Made by a program: the position numbers and the translations under genes
From: Spirochaetaceae bacterium
GTDB taxonomy: Bacteria > Spirochaetota > Spirochaetia > WRBN01
Reading direction: 5' to 3'
DNA length: 32,927 nt
Assembly: GCA_009784515.1 (NCBI GenBank)
Contig: WRBN01000010.1
Location: 1-32,927, forward strand
Shown here: positions 9,491-16,506 of the stretch, piece after piece
Layout of the letters: every line of letters starts with the position of its first letter
How positions within the stretch are numbered: position 1 is the stretch's first letter
Notes under the pieces: generated by a model
The model's input: only the letters and a program-made list of their open reading frames with translations
The model's database searches: none
What the model was told of the DNA's origin: nothing

Positions 9491-10339
9491 CTAGCCCTTT
9501 TCTTGCCGTAATTTACGTAAAAAACGCTTGTGCTCGTCCTTCGCCAGCGGGACAATCGCTCGCGACTCGCACTTAACGGCGGCGCGCCATCTATCTTCCT
9601 GCCCGGTGCGGTAATCTATAGAGCAAAGATTATCTTTAATGCTAAAACCACCCAAAGGCGCTCTCTTAAGACAGGTGCCGCAAGCCATACAGCCAACGCT
9701 ACAAGCGGCAGCGGTAACTTCGGCGTTATCGTGCGAGCTGCAAGCTACAACAAAATCAGCTGCTTTATCGACAAATTTAATCACTTTAGTAGGGCACAAA
9801 ACCACACAACTGCCGCAGCTTTTACATAAATCTTTATGCACATAAGCCAGCCCTTTACTCACCGTGATAGCTTGCTGCGGACAGGAGGCTGCACAATCGC
9901 CCAACCCAATACAGCCATATAAGCATTGCTTAGAATTTAACACATTTAAATGAGCCGCTGCACAACTGGCAACACCGGTATAATTAAAGCGGTACTTGCT
10001 ATGTTGCTTATTGCCCCCGCAAAAAACATACGCTACTTTGTTTGCAGCTATATAATTATAGTTATAAATCTCCTTAAGTTTAGCAATAAAATTTTCTTGC
10101 TCAAAACTTTCTTGCAGACGGCAACGGCGAGCATTTTTCTCTTTATTAAGCAAAAGCGCCTCTAGATAAGCGGCACAACTATGATAACCGCAAAGGCCGC
10201 AATTTTCGCCGGCTAATAACTCGGCAGAGGCTTCACTGCTAACCTTCGGCGGCATCTTTTTACTAAAAAAGAACCAGCTATAAGCCGCAGTTGCCGCTAA
10301 AATTAGCATAAAAATAATAATGAGCACTAATAATATCAT
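9491..10339 (-). CDS. rnfB: Ion-translocating oxidoreductase complex subunit RnfB
   Basis: RnfB is the ferredoxin-accepting iron-sulfur subunit of the membrane Rnf complex. An N-terminal membrane helix (residues 1-25) is followed by the 4Fe-4S domain ENCGLCGYHSCAAYLEA, with Cys47, 50, 55 and 73. Two classical ferredoxin clusters follow: CLYGCIGLGDCAASCP (Cys139, 143, 149, 153) and CKSCGSCVVLCP (Cys172, 175, 178, 182). A further Cys-rich segment, CSVGCMACGTC near 213-223, could hold another cluster. At 282 residues it is of usual length. The ATG follows the rnfA stop directly, with GGAGGG ahead of it. All canonical cysteines are present, in contrast to the flavin sites lost from its partners. 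Confidence 0.92.
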   Translation of the reverse strand: MILLVLIIIFMLILAATAAYSWFFFSKKMPPKVSSEASAELLAGENCGLCGYHSCAAYLEALLLNKEKNARRCRLQESFEQENFIAKLKEIYNYNYIAANKVAYVFCGGNKQHSKYRFNYTGVASCAAAHLNVLNSKQCLYGCIGLGDCAASCPQQAITVSKGLAYVHKDLCKSCGSCVVLCPTKVIKFVDKAADFVVACSSHDNAEVTAAACSVGCMACGTCLKRAPLGGFSIKDNLCSIDYRTGQEDRWRAAVKCESRAIVPLAKDEHKRFLRKLRQEKG

Positions 10340-10891
10340 CTACCCTCCTATATTACTTAATGCCAGTAACATAAGTACCGTTACTATTAAGATGATAGGC
10401 GCCCCGCGCCAAGCTATCGGTGGCTGATTAAGATAAAAATGCCTAAAGATGGCGATGGCCAGCAAAATAGCCGTTAACATAGCTAAAGCCGTCAACAAAG
10501 TAGCAGCTATTATTAAAAGCAGATTACTACTGTATAAAAACGTTAAAGACAGCATAATACTATTAAAAATTAGTAACCAGCCGGCAAAATCGCTATATTT
10601 ATTGGGTTGCAGCCATTTAAAAAAAAGCATTAAAATAGGCATTAAAGCCATAAAAACTAAACTAAAAAAAAGCGGTGTTAAAGCTAAACCTATGCTTAGC
10701 ATAGTATTACTGAATATAGCAAACCCATAACTAAGTAAAGCCGTTACTAACCATGCCCCAAAGATAGATATTACACATAAATAACTTTTTAAACGGTTAC
10801 TCTTGAAGGTTTGCAGTAAACTTTTGCCATAAAAAGAAACAAGCAAATAATTACTGGCCAACATAAAGGCAAAAAATACTCCTAGCTGCAT
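10340..10891 (-). CDS. rnfA: Ion-translocating oxidoreductase complex subunit RnfA
   Basis: RnfA is a six-helix membrane subunit of the Rnf complex, related to NqrE. The start is set at the ATG at 10891 (MQLGVFFAFMLASNYLLVS), which matches the family N-terminus and has AAGGA 8 bases upstream; a longer frame to 10960 would add 23 non-family residues. The product is then 183 residues with six predicted hydrophobic segments. It is divergent: the expected 'NNFVLSRFLG' type segment reads ASNYLLVSFYG. The start overlaps the rnfE stop by 10 bases and the stop abuts the rnfB ATG, so translation is probably coupled. Confidence 0.78.
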   Translation of the reverse strand: MQLGVFFAFMLASNYLLVSFYGKSLLQTFKSNRLKSYLCVISIFGAWLVTALLSYGFAIFSNTMLSIGLALTPLFFSLVFMALMPILMLFFKWLQPNKYSDFAGWLLIFNSIMLSLTFLYSSNLLLIIAATLLTALAMLTAILLAIAIFRHFYLNQPPIAWRGAPIILIVTVLMLLALSNIGG

Positions 10892-11430
10892 CGATATATC
10901 CTTACAATAAAACGCGTTAAAGCTATTAAAGTGGCTGCCAAAATTAAAGCGAGCAGCCACGAAAGCTGCGCATTAAAATGGCCAATAACCATTACCAATA
11001 AGAGTTGCAGCAATTTAGCTAACACAACTATAATTACTAAAATAGCAGAAAAAACTATAATTTGCTTAAGATTACGGCTTAGGCCACCGGCATTATTAAA
11101 AACCTCGTTGTAAAGCACACAAAACCACAAAACTAAAGCCACCAGCGATGGCACTCCATCTTGTAAATCGCTAAACCACAATATGTTAGCTATTGTAGCT
11201 ACAGTAACTACCAACAACATAAACAAAGCCAATCTTATTTCGGCCGGGATATATGGCTTTAACCACCACAAAAACCTACTTAATAAAATAAAAGCAAATA
11301 AATTAAGAACAACTAACAAAGCGGCTAGCCAAAATCCAGCCACCTGAAAGGCCATAAAATTAATAATTACACTTAACATTACAAAATTATGATTATCTAA
11401 AAATTTATAATTTAAAAAAGTATTTTTCAT
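10882..11430 (-). CDS. rnfE: Ion-translocating oxidoreductase complex subunit RnfE
   Basis: RnfE (related to NqrD) pairs with RnfA to form the membrane core that carries electrons across the bilayer in the Rnf complex. The 182-residue product has about six hydrophobic segments. The family-like block IPAEIRLALFMLLVVTVATIANI is recognisable in the middle, but the rest is diverged, so the call leans on position: it lies between rnfD and rnfA in the standard rnfCDGEAB order. The start ATG at 11430 has only a weak GGATAGGT ribosome-binding site and lies 11 bases after the 31-aa peptide gene. Confidence 0.72.
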   Translation of the reverse strand: MKNTFLNYKFLDNHNFVMLSVIINFMAFQVAGFWLAALLVVLNLFAFILLSRFLWWLKPYIPAEIRLALFMLLVVTVATIANILWFSDLQDGVPSLVALVLWFCVLYNEVFNNAGGLSRNLKQIIVFSAILVIIVVLAKLLQLLLVMVIGHFNAQLSWLLALILAATLIALTRFIVRIYRCS

Positions 11431-11441
11431 TACCTATCCAT

Positions 11442-11537
11442 TTAATTAACACTTAATAACATCGTTACAACTACTGCCGTTGTTGCAATTAAAGTAGCCA
11501 CTAACATAATAATAACTAATCGCCATTCTTTGCTCAT
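11442..11537 (-). CDS. 31-residue single-helix membrane peptide in the rnfG position
   Basis: The ATG at 11537 overlaps the rnfD stop in a 4-base ATGA, preceded by AGAGG, which is a strong sign of a translated, coupled gene. The peptide MSKEWRLVIIMLVATL... is one charged N-terminal tail plus one hydrophobic helix, ending at TAA (11442-11444). In rnf operons this slot is held by rnfG, a roughly 190-residue protein with one N-terminal helix and a periplasmic domain carrying covalent FMN. Only the anchor-like part exists here. It may be a relic or a minimal replacement of RnfG, or an unrelated small subunit; no SGAT flavinylation motif is present. Confidence 0.7.
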   Translation of the reverse strand: MSKEWRLVIIMLVATLIATTAVVVTMLLSVN

Positions 11538-12445
11538 TTAATCCTCTGATACCTTTGCTGCCAAAGATAACGCACCATCGTATTTATAAGTAAATTAACA
11601 AAACTCATTACAAAAATAGCATAAAAAATATCCCCATTAACCAATGGCCCCAGCAAAATAGTTAATAAAGCCAGCAGTACCGCATAAATAATACCACCCA
11701 ACCCACTGTGAGGCAACCCTTCATTCGCCGAAGCCAAAATAAAAAGCCCCACCAAGAACCCCTCATTACTTAAATTAAATAAAATATCGAAATTAAAAAT
11801 ATAATTAATGAAAATATATATTACCAAAAACATTATAGTTATTAAAGGTGAACGTAACTTAAAGAGCCAAATAAAAATAACAGCTATTACCAGCAGGCCG
11901 CTGCCATTAATGATTGCTCCCCCGTTAATACCCATAAAATTATGAACAAAAACAGCTAAAAAACTATCCGACGGCAAGGCGAGCAGCCATTGATACCAAT
12001 CGTAATTTAAAGGGGCCAAAGGCTGCGGCTGCCAAAACAAATTGGGCCACAACATAGCACTAAGGCTATAGGCTACCACCGCCGGGTTGACCAAAGCGTT
12101 ACCAAAACCACCAAAAACTTGCCTGCTAATAAATATAGCCAAAAAACTGCTGATAAAAGCCGGCCACAGCGAGCCCAGCGGAAAAATAAGCGCCCACAGC
12201 ACGGCAAAAGGCAAAGAAGAAAGGCAGCAAGCCCTAAGCGGATAGCGCTTAAAGAGGTAACCCAAAGCGGCAGCTAACAATACTCCCGCTAAAACGACAA
12301 TAAGCAACCATAGTTTTGCATAACCATACAAGAAAACACTGTAAACAAAAGCAGGCATTAAAGCCAACGTAAACAGTAAATTACTGCTTAAATTGGTAAG
12401 TTTGTGATGGATATGCGGGGCATTAGCGTAAACAGGTAACTTCAT
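11534..12445 (-). CDS. rnfD: Ion-translocating oxidoreductase complex subunit RnfD, lacking the flavin attachment motif
   Basis: RnfD (NqrB-related) is a membrane subunit that normally carries an FMN linked to Thr in an SGAT motif. The 303-residue product has about nine hydrophobic segments. Recognisable family blocks are FGGFGNALVNPAVVAYSLSA near residues 110-130 and EGFLVGLFILASANEGLPHSG in the C-terminal third. The stretch between them, where the flavin-bearing SGAT should be, reads LAPLNYDWYQWLLALPSDSF and contains no such motif. The start ATG is 1 base after the rnfC stop; the stop overlaps the next small gene as ATGA. Confidence 0.85.
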   Translation of the reverse strand: MKLPVYANAPHIHHKLTNLSSNLLFTLALMPAFVYSVFLYGYAKLWLLIVVLAGVLLAAALGYLFKRYPLRACCLSSLPFAVLWALIFPLGSLWPAFISSFLAIFISRQVFGGFGNALVNPAVVAYSLSAMLWPNLFWQPQPLAPLNYDWYQWLLALPSDSFLAVFVHNFMGINGGAIINGSGLLVIAVIFIWLFKLRSPLITIMFLVIYIFINYIFNFDILFNLSNEGFLVGLFILASANEGLPHSGLGGIIYAVLLALLTILLGPLVNGDIFYAIFVMSFVNLLINTMVRYLWQQRYQRIK

Positions 12446-12446
12446 T

Positions 12447-13682
12447 TTAATTAGTCCTCGTTAATTTAGTTGCCAATTTAAAGGCAGCCGCCATATCAAA
12501 CCTAGCGGGGCAAAGGTAAGAGCACAGCCCGCAGCTAACACACTCACTTAAAAACATTTTATTAACCAAATCGAGACGGCCGGCGGTTATTCCTTTATAC
12601 ATTTCGTAAGGAATAAGTTTTTTAGGGCAATTAGCCACACATTTATAACAATGGCAGCACTCGCCGGTGGGCCTTACCGCCGCTTCGGCGGCCGTTAAAG
12701 CCAGTACGGTATGAATATCTTTAGTTACCGCCGCCTCTTTAGTTACCGCCACGTAACCGCTCATCGCCCCGCCGACCACTAAACGTGCCGCTTTGCGCTT
12801 AAAACCGCCGCATTCATCAAATAAAAAAGTTAAAGGTGTTCCTATCGCCACCATCATTACAGCGTTCTCGGTTAAAGCCGCACCACCGACACTCACTAAC
12901 TGCCTGTTATGAGCTTCGCCATAAACTAAGGCATTATAAAGAGTAAATAAAGTAGTTACATGTAAAATTAAACTAGATTGACCAAATTTTTCTTTAAGCA
13001 GTCGCTCATTAGCGGCAAGGTAACTATCGTTAAAAACGCAAAGTTCTCCATGCCCTTCCACCAACTCTTTAATTTTAATAGCTTTATTTAGATTGGCTTT
13101 GGTAGTGCAAATAATAACCTGTTCGGTTAAAATTAATTGGGTTACTATTTTTATAGCCTTAATTAATTCGTCTAGATACTCATTAAGCAAAAATTGCCCG
13201 TTAAAGCAGTAAGGGTCGGGCTCTAGTAAATTAATAACTAATTTGTTGACAGAGCTAACATTAAGTTTTAAATGCAACGGCAAAGCCGTAATAGTATCTA
13301 CCACCCCTAAACGTTTTAACTCTGCCAATAAAGTTTTATTATCTAAACTAGATAAATCATTCTCTCTTTTTTTATGCTTAACAAAATTACCACCGGTCTC
13401 TATTTTGATAGAGGTGATTAATTCATTACCTTTAATTTGCGGCGAAATAGCTACTACCTCACCCGGTACCGAGCTATGAATATTTACCCCTTCGGCACCA
13501 TCGGCGATGGCAATAAGGCCATTTTCTTCTATATTTTGGCCCACATTAACCATAACAATAGAGGGCTTACCTTTATGTTGTTTGGCACTAATATAAGCCT
13601 CTCTAGGCAAAGCGGCGTAGGTTATCTTTTGGTTTTTAATAGCTTTGCTGCGCTTTAACTTAAGTGCCTTAAGGCTTAACAT
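12447..13682 (-). CDS. rnfC: Ion-translocating oxidoreductase complex subunit RnfC, flavin loop degenerate
   Basis: RnfC is the peripheral NADH-side subunit of Rnf. The 411-residue product has the N-terminal hybrid domain (VMVNVGQNIEENGLIAIADG, then HSSVPGEVVAI), a central Rossmann-like region and a C-terminal region with two 4Fe-4S clusters, CHCYKCVANCP near 343-352 and CVSCGLCSYLCP near 381-391. The glycine-rich loop that binds FMN/NADH in RnfC and NuoF (GMGGAGFPTxxK) is replaced by GVVDTITALPLHLKL, and the following NGAECEPY block reads NLLEPDPYC. Iron-sulfur ligands are intact. This is the first gene of the operon, with a promoter 19 bases upstream. Confidence 0.87.
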   Translation of the reverse strand: MLSLKALKLKRSKAIKNQKITYAALPREAYISAKQHKGKPSIVMVNVGQNIEENGLIAIADGAEGVNIHSSVPGEVVAISPQIKGNELITSIKIETGGNFVKHKKRENDLSSLDNKTLLAELKRLGVVDTITALPLHLKLNVSSVNKLVINLLEPDPYCFNGQFLLNEYLDELIKAIKIVTQLILTEQVIICTTKANLNKAIKIKELVEGHGELCVFNDSYLAANERLLKEKFGQSSLILHVTTLFTLYNALVYGEAHNRQLVSVGGAALTENAVMMVAIGTPLTFLFDECGGFKRKAARLVVGGAMSGYVAVTKEAAVTKDIHTVLALTAAEAAVRPTGECCHCYKCVANCPKKLIPYEMYKGITAGRLDLVNKMFLSECVSCGLCSYLCPARFDMAAAFKLATKLTRTN

Positions 13683-13700
13683 TCTTTTTACCCCTGATTA

Positions 13701-13729
13701 ATCATAACACTAATTAATCTTTTAGTAAA
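13701..13729 (-). promoter_or_regulatory. Promoter of the rnf operon
   Basis: On the minus strand TTTACT (13729-13724) and TATGAT (13706-13701) are 17 bases apart, and TG at the -15 position makes it an extended -10. Transcription would start about 12 bases before the rnfC ATG. Confidence 0.55.
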
Positions 13730-13763
13730 GAGTTTTTAAGGCTTTTAGCCAATAGTAACCATT

Positions 13764-13791
13764 AAAAAAACCCTGCTAAGCAGGGTTTTTT
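13764..13791 (-). terminator. Intrinsic terminator after the FlaA-like gene
   Basis: The stem CCCTGC/GCAGGG with a 3-base loop is flanked by seven A's on one side and six T's on the other, so it can work on both strands. It lies just downstream of the minus-strand FlaA-like gene. Confidence 0.85.
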
Positions 13792-13798
13792 ATTAAAT

Positions 13799-15247
13799 TT
13801 ACCAATTATCCATTGGGTCATCGGCCGTGCGACCATCTAAAAGCGGGCTTAAATCGGTTAATGCCCTTAGGTCGTCAAAGTAAATAAAATACGCGCCGCC
13901 GGTGTCGGGTAAGTGAAAACGCACTCTAAACCCAACAATACTGATACCGGCTTCATGGTTATTAAGCCTATGTTGTTGCCTAATGCTCGAAGGAATGGCC
14001 ACACTCATTTGACGCCAACCGGTAAAGTTAAGGTCGCCCATATTAAGTTCGCGCAGGTTACCGTCAAAGTCGCGGATTTGTAAAAATAAAGTGTGCGGAG
14101 CGTTGCGGCCGGCTACCCATACCGAAACCACTCTCACAATGCCCTCTACCGCCAGCGGCCTAACGGCACGCAAAGTTAGCTCGGGAGCGCCGCGCCTATT
14201 AAAGTTTACCCTAATACCCAGCATACGGTTATCGGCCGGGTCGCTGTCATCGCCGGCAATAAGCGGCTTGTTAGCGGGCCCGCCGGGGAAAGCGCGCATA
14301 GTGAGCGAGCCAAAATCGCTGCTGACACGCGGCACCCAAAAAACAGGGTCGGCCATTGTGCTTACTTGCACTTCGGCTAGTTGCTGGAAGGCCGGGTTAT
14401 CACCGCCCACACCGGGATTAGCCTGCGGACTAGTTACACTAATAACGGGCTGACCGGGAGCCGGTGTAGGCGCAGGAGCCGGAGCTACGGCTTGCGGCCT
14501 TTCGCCCCAAATAGCGGTAAGAGTTTCGGGCTGAGTTAAGTTAAAGCCGTCAAAACTTTCCCATAAACTTATATGAGTTAAAACGGTAACATCAGAAAAA
14601 TAGATAAAAAACTCATCAACGCGTTCGCGAATATCGGTGGTAATAATAAACCTGCTTAGCCTAAGCTCGGGGCGAAGCGGAAAAGTTTGCTGGTCGTCGG
14701 TAAGCTGCTTAATACTGTCTGGAATAACAGCCGTTAAGTTACGCCAGCCTCTAAAACGCAAGTTACCCATAGGTACACGATGCTCAATGCCTTCCACATC
14801 TAAAAAGATGGCATCAAGCTGATAGTTAAAGTTGCTGCCCCATACCCACATCGATAAAGCCTGCACACGGCCCGGTAACGGTAACGGTTCTGGGTTACCG
14901 CCGCGCCCCGGCCTTACTTCCAGCCAGTTATCGCCGCGCTGGGTAAACGAACCGTTAATGGCAAAGGCCATTAAATCGGCGGCGTTAGCAGGGTCGCTGC
15001 CGTATTTATCCTGCGGCCAAGCGTTGGCTAAAGCCGTTTGCGGAAAACCTTCGGCGGCGTGGCGCGAGGGAACTACCGTCCACTCAATAGGGTCGGTACT
15101 GCCCAAAAAGAATGAGGGATTAGTGGTACTAAACGAATCTACCATTATGGTTTGCAGTGTAAAAAGCGGAAAAGGATTAATATTAGCGCTTATTATCCCC
15201 CCGCCAAGCACTACTGCCAATAATATAAGAGCTATGCCCTTCTTCAT
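13799..15247 (-). CDS. Tandem-domain FlaA-like flagellar filament outer-layer protein
   Basis: FlaA forms part of the sheath around the FlaB core of spirochaete periplasmic flagella. The ATG at 15247 has AAGGAGA 7 bases upstream and begins a signal peptide (MKKGIALILLAVVLGGGI). The mature protein contains two FlaA-like units. Unit 1 has VQALSMWVWGSNFNYQL, LRFRGWRNLTAVIP and FFIYFSDV; unit 2 has VRVVSVWVAGRNAPHTLF, LNFTGWRQMSVAIP and YFIYFDDLRALTDL. A Pro-Ala linker (AVAPAPAPTPAPGQP) separates them. Known FlaA proteins are single-unit, about 240-350 residues; this one is 482. It ends in an acidic tail (DDPMDNW). Both units and the signal are visible; the sheath role is inferred. Confidence 0.82.
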   Translation of the reverse strand: MKKGIALILLAVVLGGGIISANINPFPLFTLQTIMVDSFSTTNPSFFLGSTDPIEWTVVPSRHAAEGFPQTALANAWPQDKYGSDPANAADLMAFAINGSFTQRGDNWLEVRPGRGGNPEPLPLPGRVQALSMWVWGSNFNYQLDAIFLDVEGIEHRVPMGNLRFRGWRNLTAVIPDSIKQLTDDQQTFPLRPELRLSRFIITTDIRERVDEFFIYFSDVTVLTHISLWESFDGFNLTQPETLTAIWGERPQAVAPAPAPTPAPGQPVISVTSPQANPGVGGDNPAFQQLAEVQVSTMADPVFWVPRVSSDFGSLTMRAFPGGPANKPLIAGDDSDPADNRMLGIRVNFNRRGAPELTLRAVRPLAVEGIVRVVSVWVAGRNAPHTLFLQIRDFDGNLRELNMGDLNFTGWRQMSVAIPSSIRQQHRLNNHEAGISIVGFRVRFHLPDTGGAYFIYFDDLRALTDLSPLLDGRTADDPMDNW

Positions 15248-15295
15248 GCTTTGTCTCCTTACATTTAATGCCAAATTATTTTACTTTAATTATTA

Positions 15296-15324
15296 ATTAT
15301 AAACTTTTTTTGCCATCTTGTCAA
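15296..15324 (-). promoter_or_regulatory. Perfect consensus sigma-70 promoter of the FlaA-like gene
   Basis: On the minus strand TTGACA (15324-15319) and TATAAT (15301-15296) are separated by exactly 17 bases. It sits in the 80 bases between the lipoprotein stop and the FlaA-like start. Confidence 0.88.
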
Positions 15325-15331
15325 TTAAAGA

Positions 15332-16069
15332 TTATACCTTAGTTATCGACACCTCTACCCTTTTTATATCACCACTTAAAAACATTTTTAGCAATTCTTT
15401 TATCCTTATATCGATATTAACCCCCAAGCCGTATTGGCTAACATACATGGCAATGTCCATATTATTAGCCAAAATATGGTTTTGCAAAATGGTAGTTAAA
15501 GAGCCGGCCACATTTATAAATAAAGTTACCGCTTGCAGCTGCAAACGGGTTAAAAAACTGGCGATATTTTGCTGCTCGGCCAATAAAAACAACACATTTT
15601 CGTTTAAGGCATACTGCTCTTTTAATTCCGCCACCAAATGAGCATTTTCGTAAAAAATAATAATATACCCTTCGTGCTCCAAATGTTCATCTATTAGCCG
15701 GCTAAAAGCTTTATCTACACTGCTTTGCAGTTGCAAGCGCGGGCTATCCAGCTGAGCTAAACCACTTAGCACCGCCACATTAGCTGCCGTATCGATGGCG
15801 GTACCGGCAAAAAAAGGCGCTAGCACCACATTTTGCAAACCGTCTATACCATTAATATAATTTACCAGCTGTTCTTCGGCCGCCGTACGCCACTGCTGGT
15901 TAATCACTATATAATCAAAACCGGCTTCTTTTACAGATTGAGCCAAGCTGCCGTCGGTGTTATAGACAAGGTCAAAAAAAATATCGGCCACAAAGAGATT
16001 AGGCCCGGCCTGATGCTCGGCCCGGCAAGCCAAGAGTAAAGTTACAATTAATAAAATAATCGGCCGTAT
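15332..16069 (-). CDS. Putative lipoprotein of unknown function with a non-standard start
   Basis: The frame encodes a lipoprotein signal (RPIILLIVTLLLAC, with a good lipobox LLAC) followed by about 230 residues of alternating helix and strand, such as GSLAQSVKEAGFDYIVINQQW. This suggests a periplasmic-binding-protein-like fold, but I do not recognise the family. The only canonical start (TTG at 16033) lies inside the lipobox and would destroy the signal. Upstream, an in-frame stop comes before any ATG, GTG or TTG. The best reading is an ATA at 16069 (giving M-RPIILL...) or an ATT at 16060, behind AAAGGG. It may therefore use a rare start codon, or the start has been lost by mutation or sequencing error. 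Confidence 0.6.
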   Translation of the reverse strand: MRPIILLIVTLLLACRAEHQAGPNLFVADIFFDLVYNTDGSLAQSVKEAGFDYIVINQQWRTAAEEQLVNYINGIDGLQNVVLAPFFAGTAIDTAANVAVLSGLAQLDSPRLQLQSSVDKAFSRLIDEHLEHEGYIIIFYENAHLVAELKEQYALNENVLFLLAEQQNIASFLTRLQLQAVTLFINVAGSLTTILQNHILANNMDIAMYVSQYGLGVNIDIRIKELLKMFLSGDIKRVEVSITKV

Positions 16070-16102
16070 TAGCCCTTTGCCAAAAATAATTTAAAGCACC
16101 CC

Positions 16103-16131
16103 TTTACACAAAAGTTAAAGTATGTTAATCT
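16103..16131 (+). promoter_or_regulatory. Possible promoter of rpmB
   Basis: TTTACA and TAATCT are spaced by 17 bases, with TG before the -10. An inverted repeat ACCTTTT/AAAAGGT lies at 16191-16206 in the leader before the rpmB ribosome-binding site. Confidence 0.35.
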
Positions 16132-16224
16132 TTTAAGATAACTGCCAAAGTACAGCCGCTAGGCAATATTTTGGCTTATGACTAATAATAACCTTTTTTA
16201 AAAGGTAAAGCAAGGATATTAATT

Positions 16225-16458
16225 ATGGCAAGAGAATGTAACTACTGTGGCAAAGGTACTATTACCGGGAATATGGTACCACGTAAAGGTAAAACTAAAA
16301 AGCAAGGCGGTAACGGCGAGCACATTGTTAGGCGCACCGGCCGTACTTTCGAGCCTAACCTCTTTAAAGTACGCACTTTAATTGGCGGCGTACCGCAACG
16401 GGTTAAAGTTTGCAGCCGCTGCTTAAAAGCCGGCAAAGTGGTTAAACTGGTTAAATAG
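16225..16458 (+). CDS. rpmB: Large ribosomal subunit protein bL28
   Basis: bL28 is a small basic protein of the 50S subunit. The 77-residue product starts MARECNYCGKGTITGNMVPR and ends RVKVCSRCLKAGKVVKL, both diagnostic. The four cysteines in CNYC and CSRC give the zinc-binding C+ form. AAGGA lies 9 bases before the ATG. It appears monocistronic, with a strong hairpin terminator straight after the stop. Confidence 0.96.
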   Translation: MARECNYCGKGTITGNMVPRKGKTKKQGGNGEHIVRRTGRTFEPNLFKVRTLIGGVPQRVKVCSRCLKAGKVVKLVK

Positions 16459-16463
16459 GGAAC

Positions 16464-16504
16464 AAGGAATAGGGAATAACGGTAAATATTCCCTATTCCT
16501 TTTT
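16464..16504 (+). terminator. Terminator of rpmB
   Basis: A perfect 15-bp inverted repeat (16464-16478 with 16487-16501) with an 8-base loop is followed by a T run. It separates rpmB from the convergent YgjV-like gene. Confidence 0.8.
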
Positions 16505-16506
16505 AC

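Noticed and set aside
14832-15296. Plus-strand reading frame of 154 codons opposite the FlaA-like gene
   Set aside because: Its composition is that of an antisense shadow, and the minus frame there has a signal peptide, ribosome-binding site and FlaA motifs.
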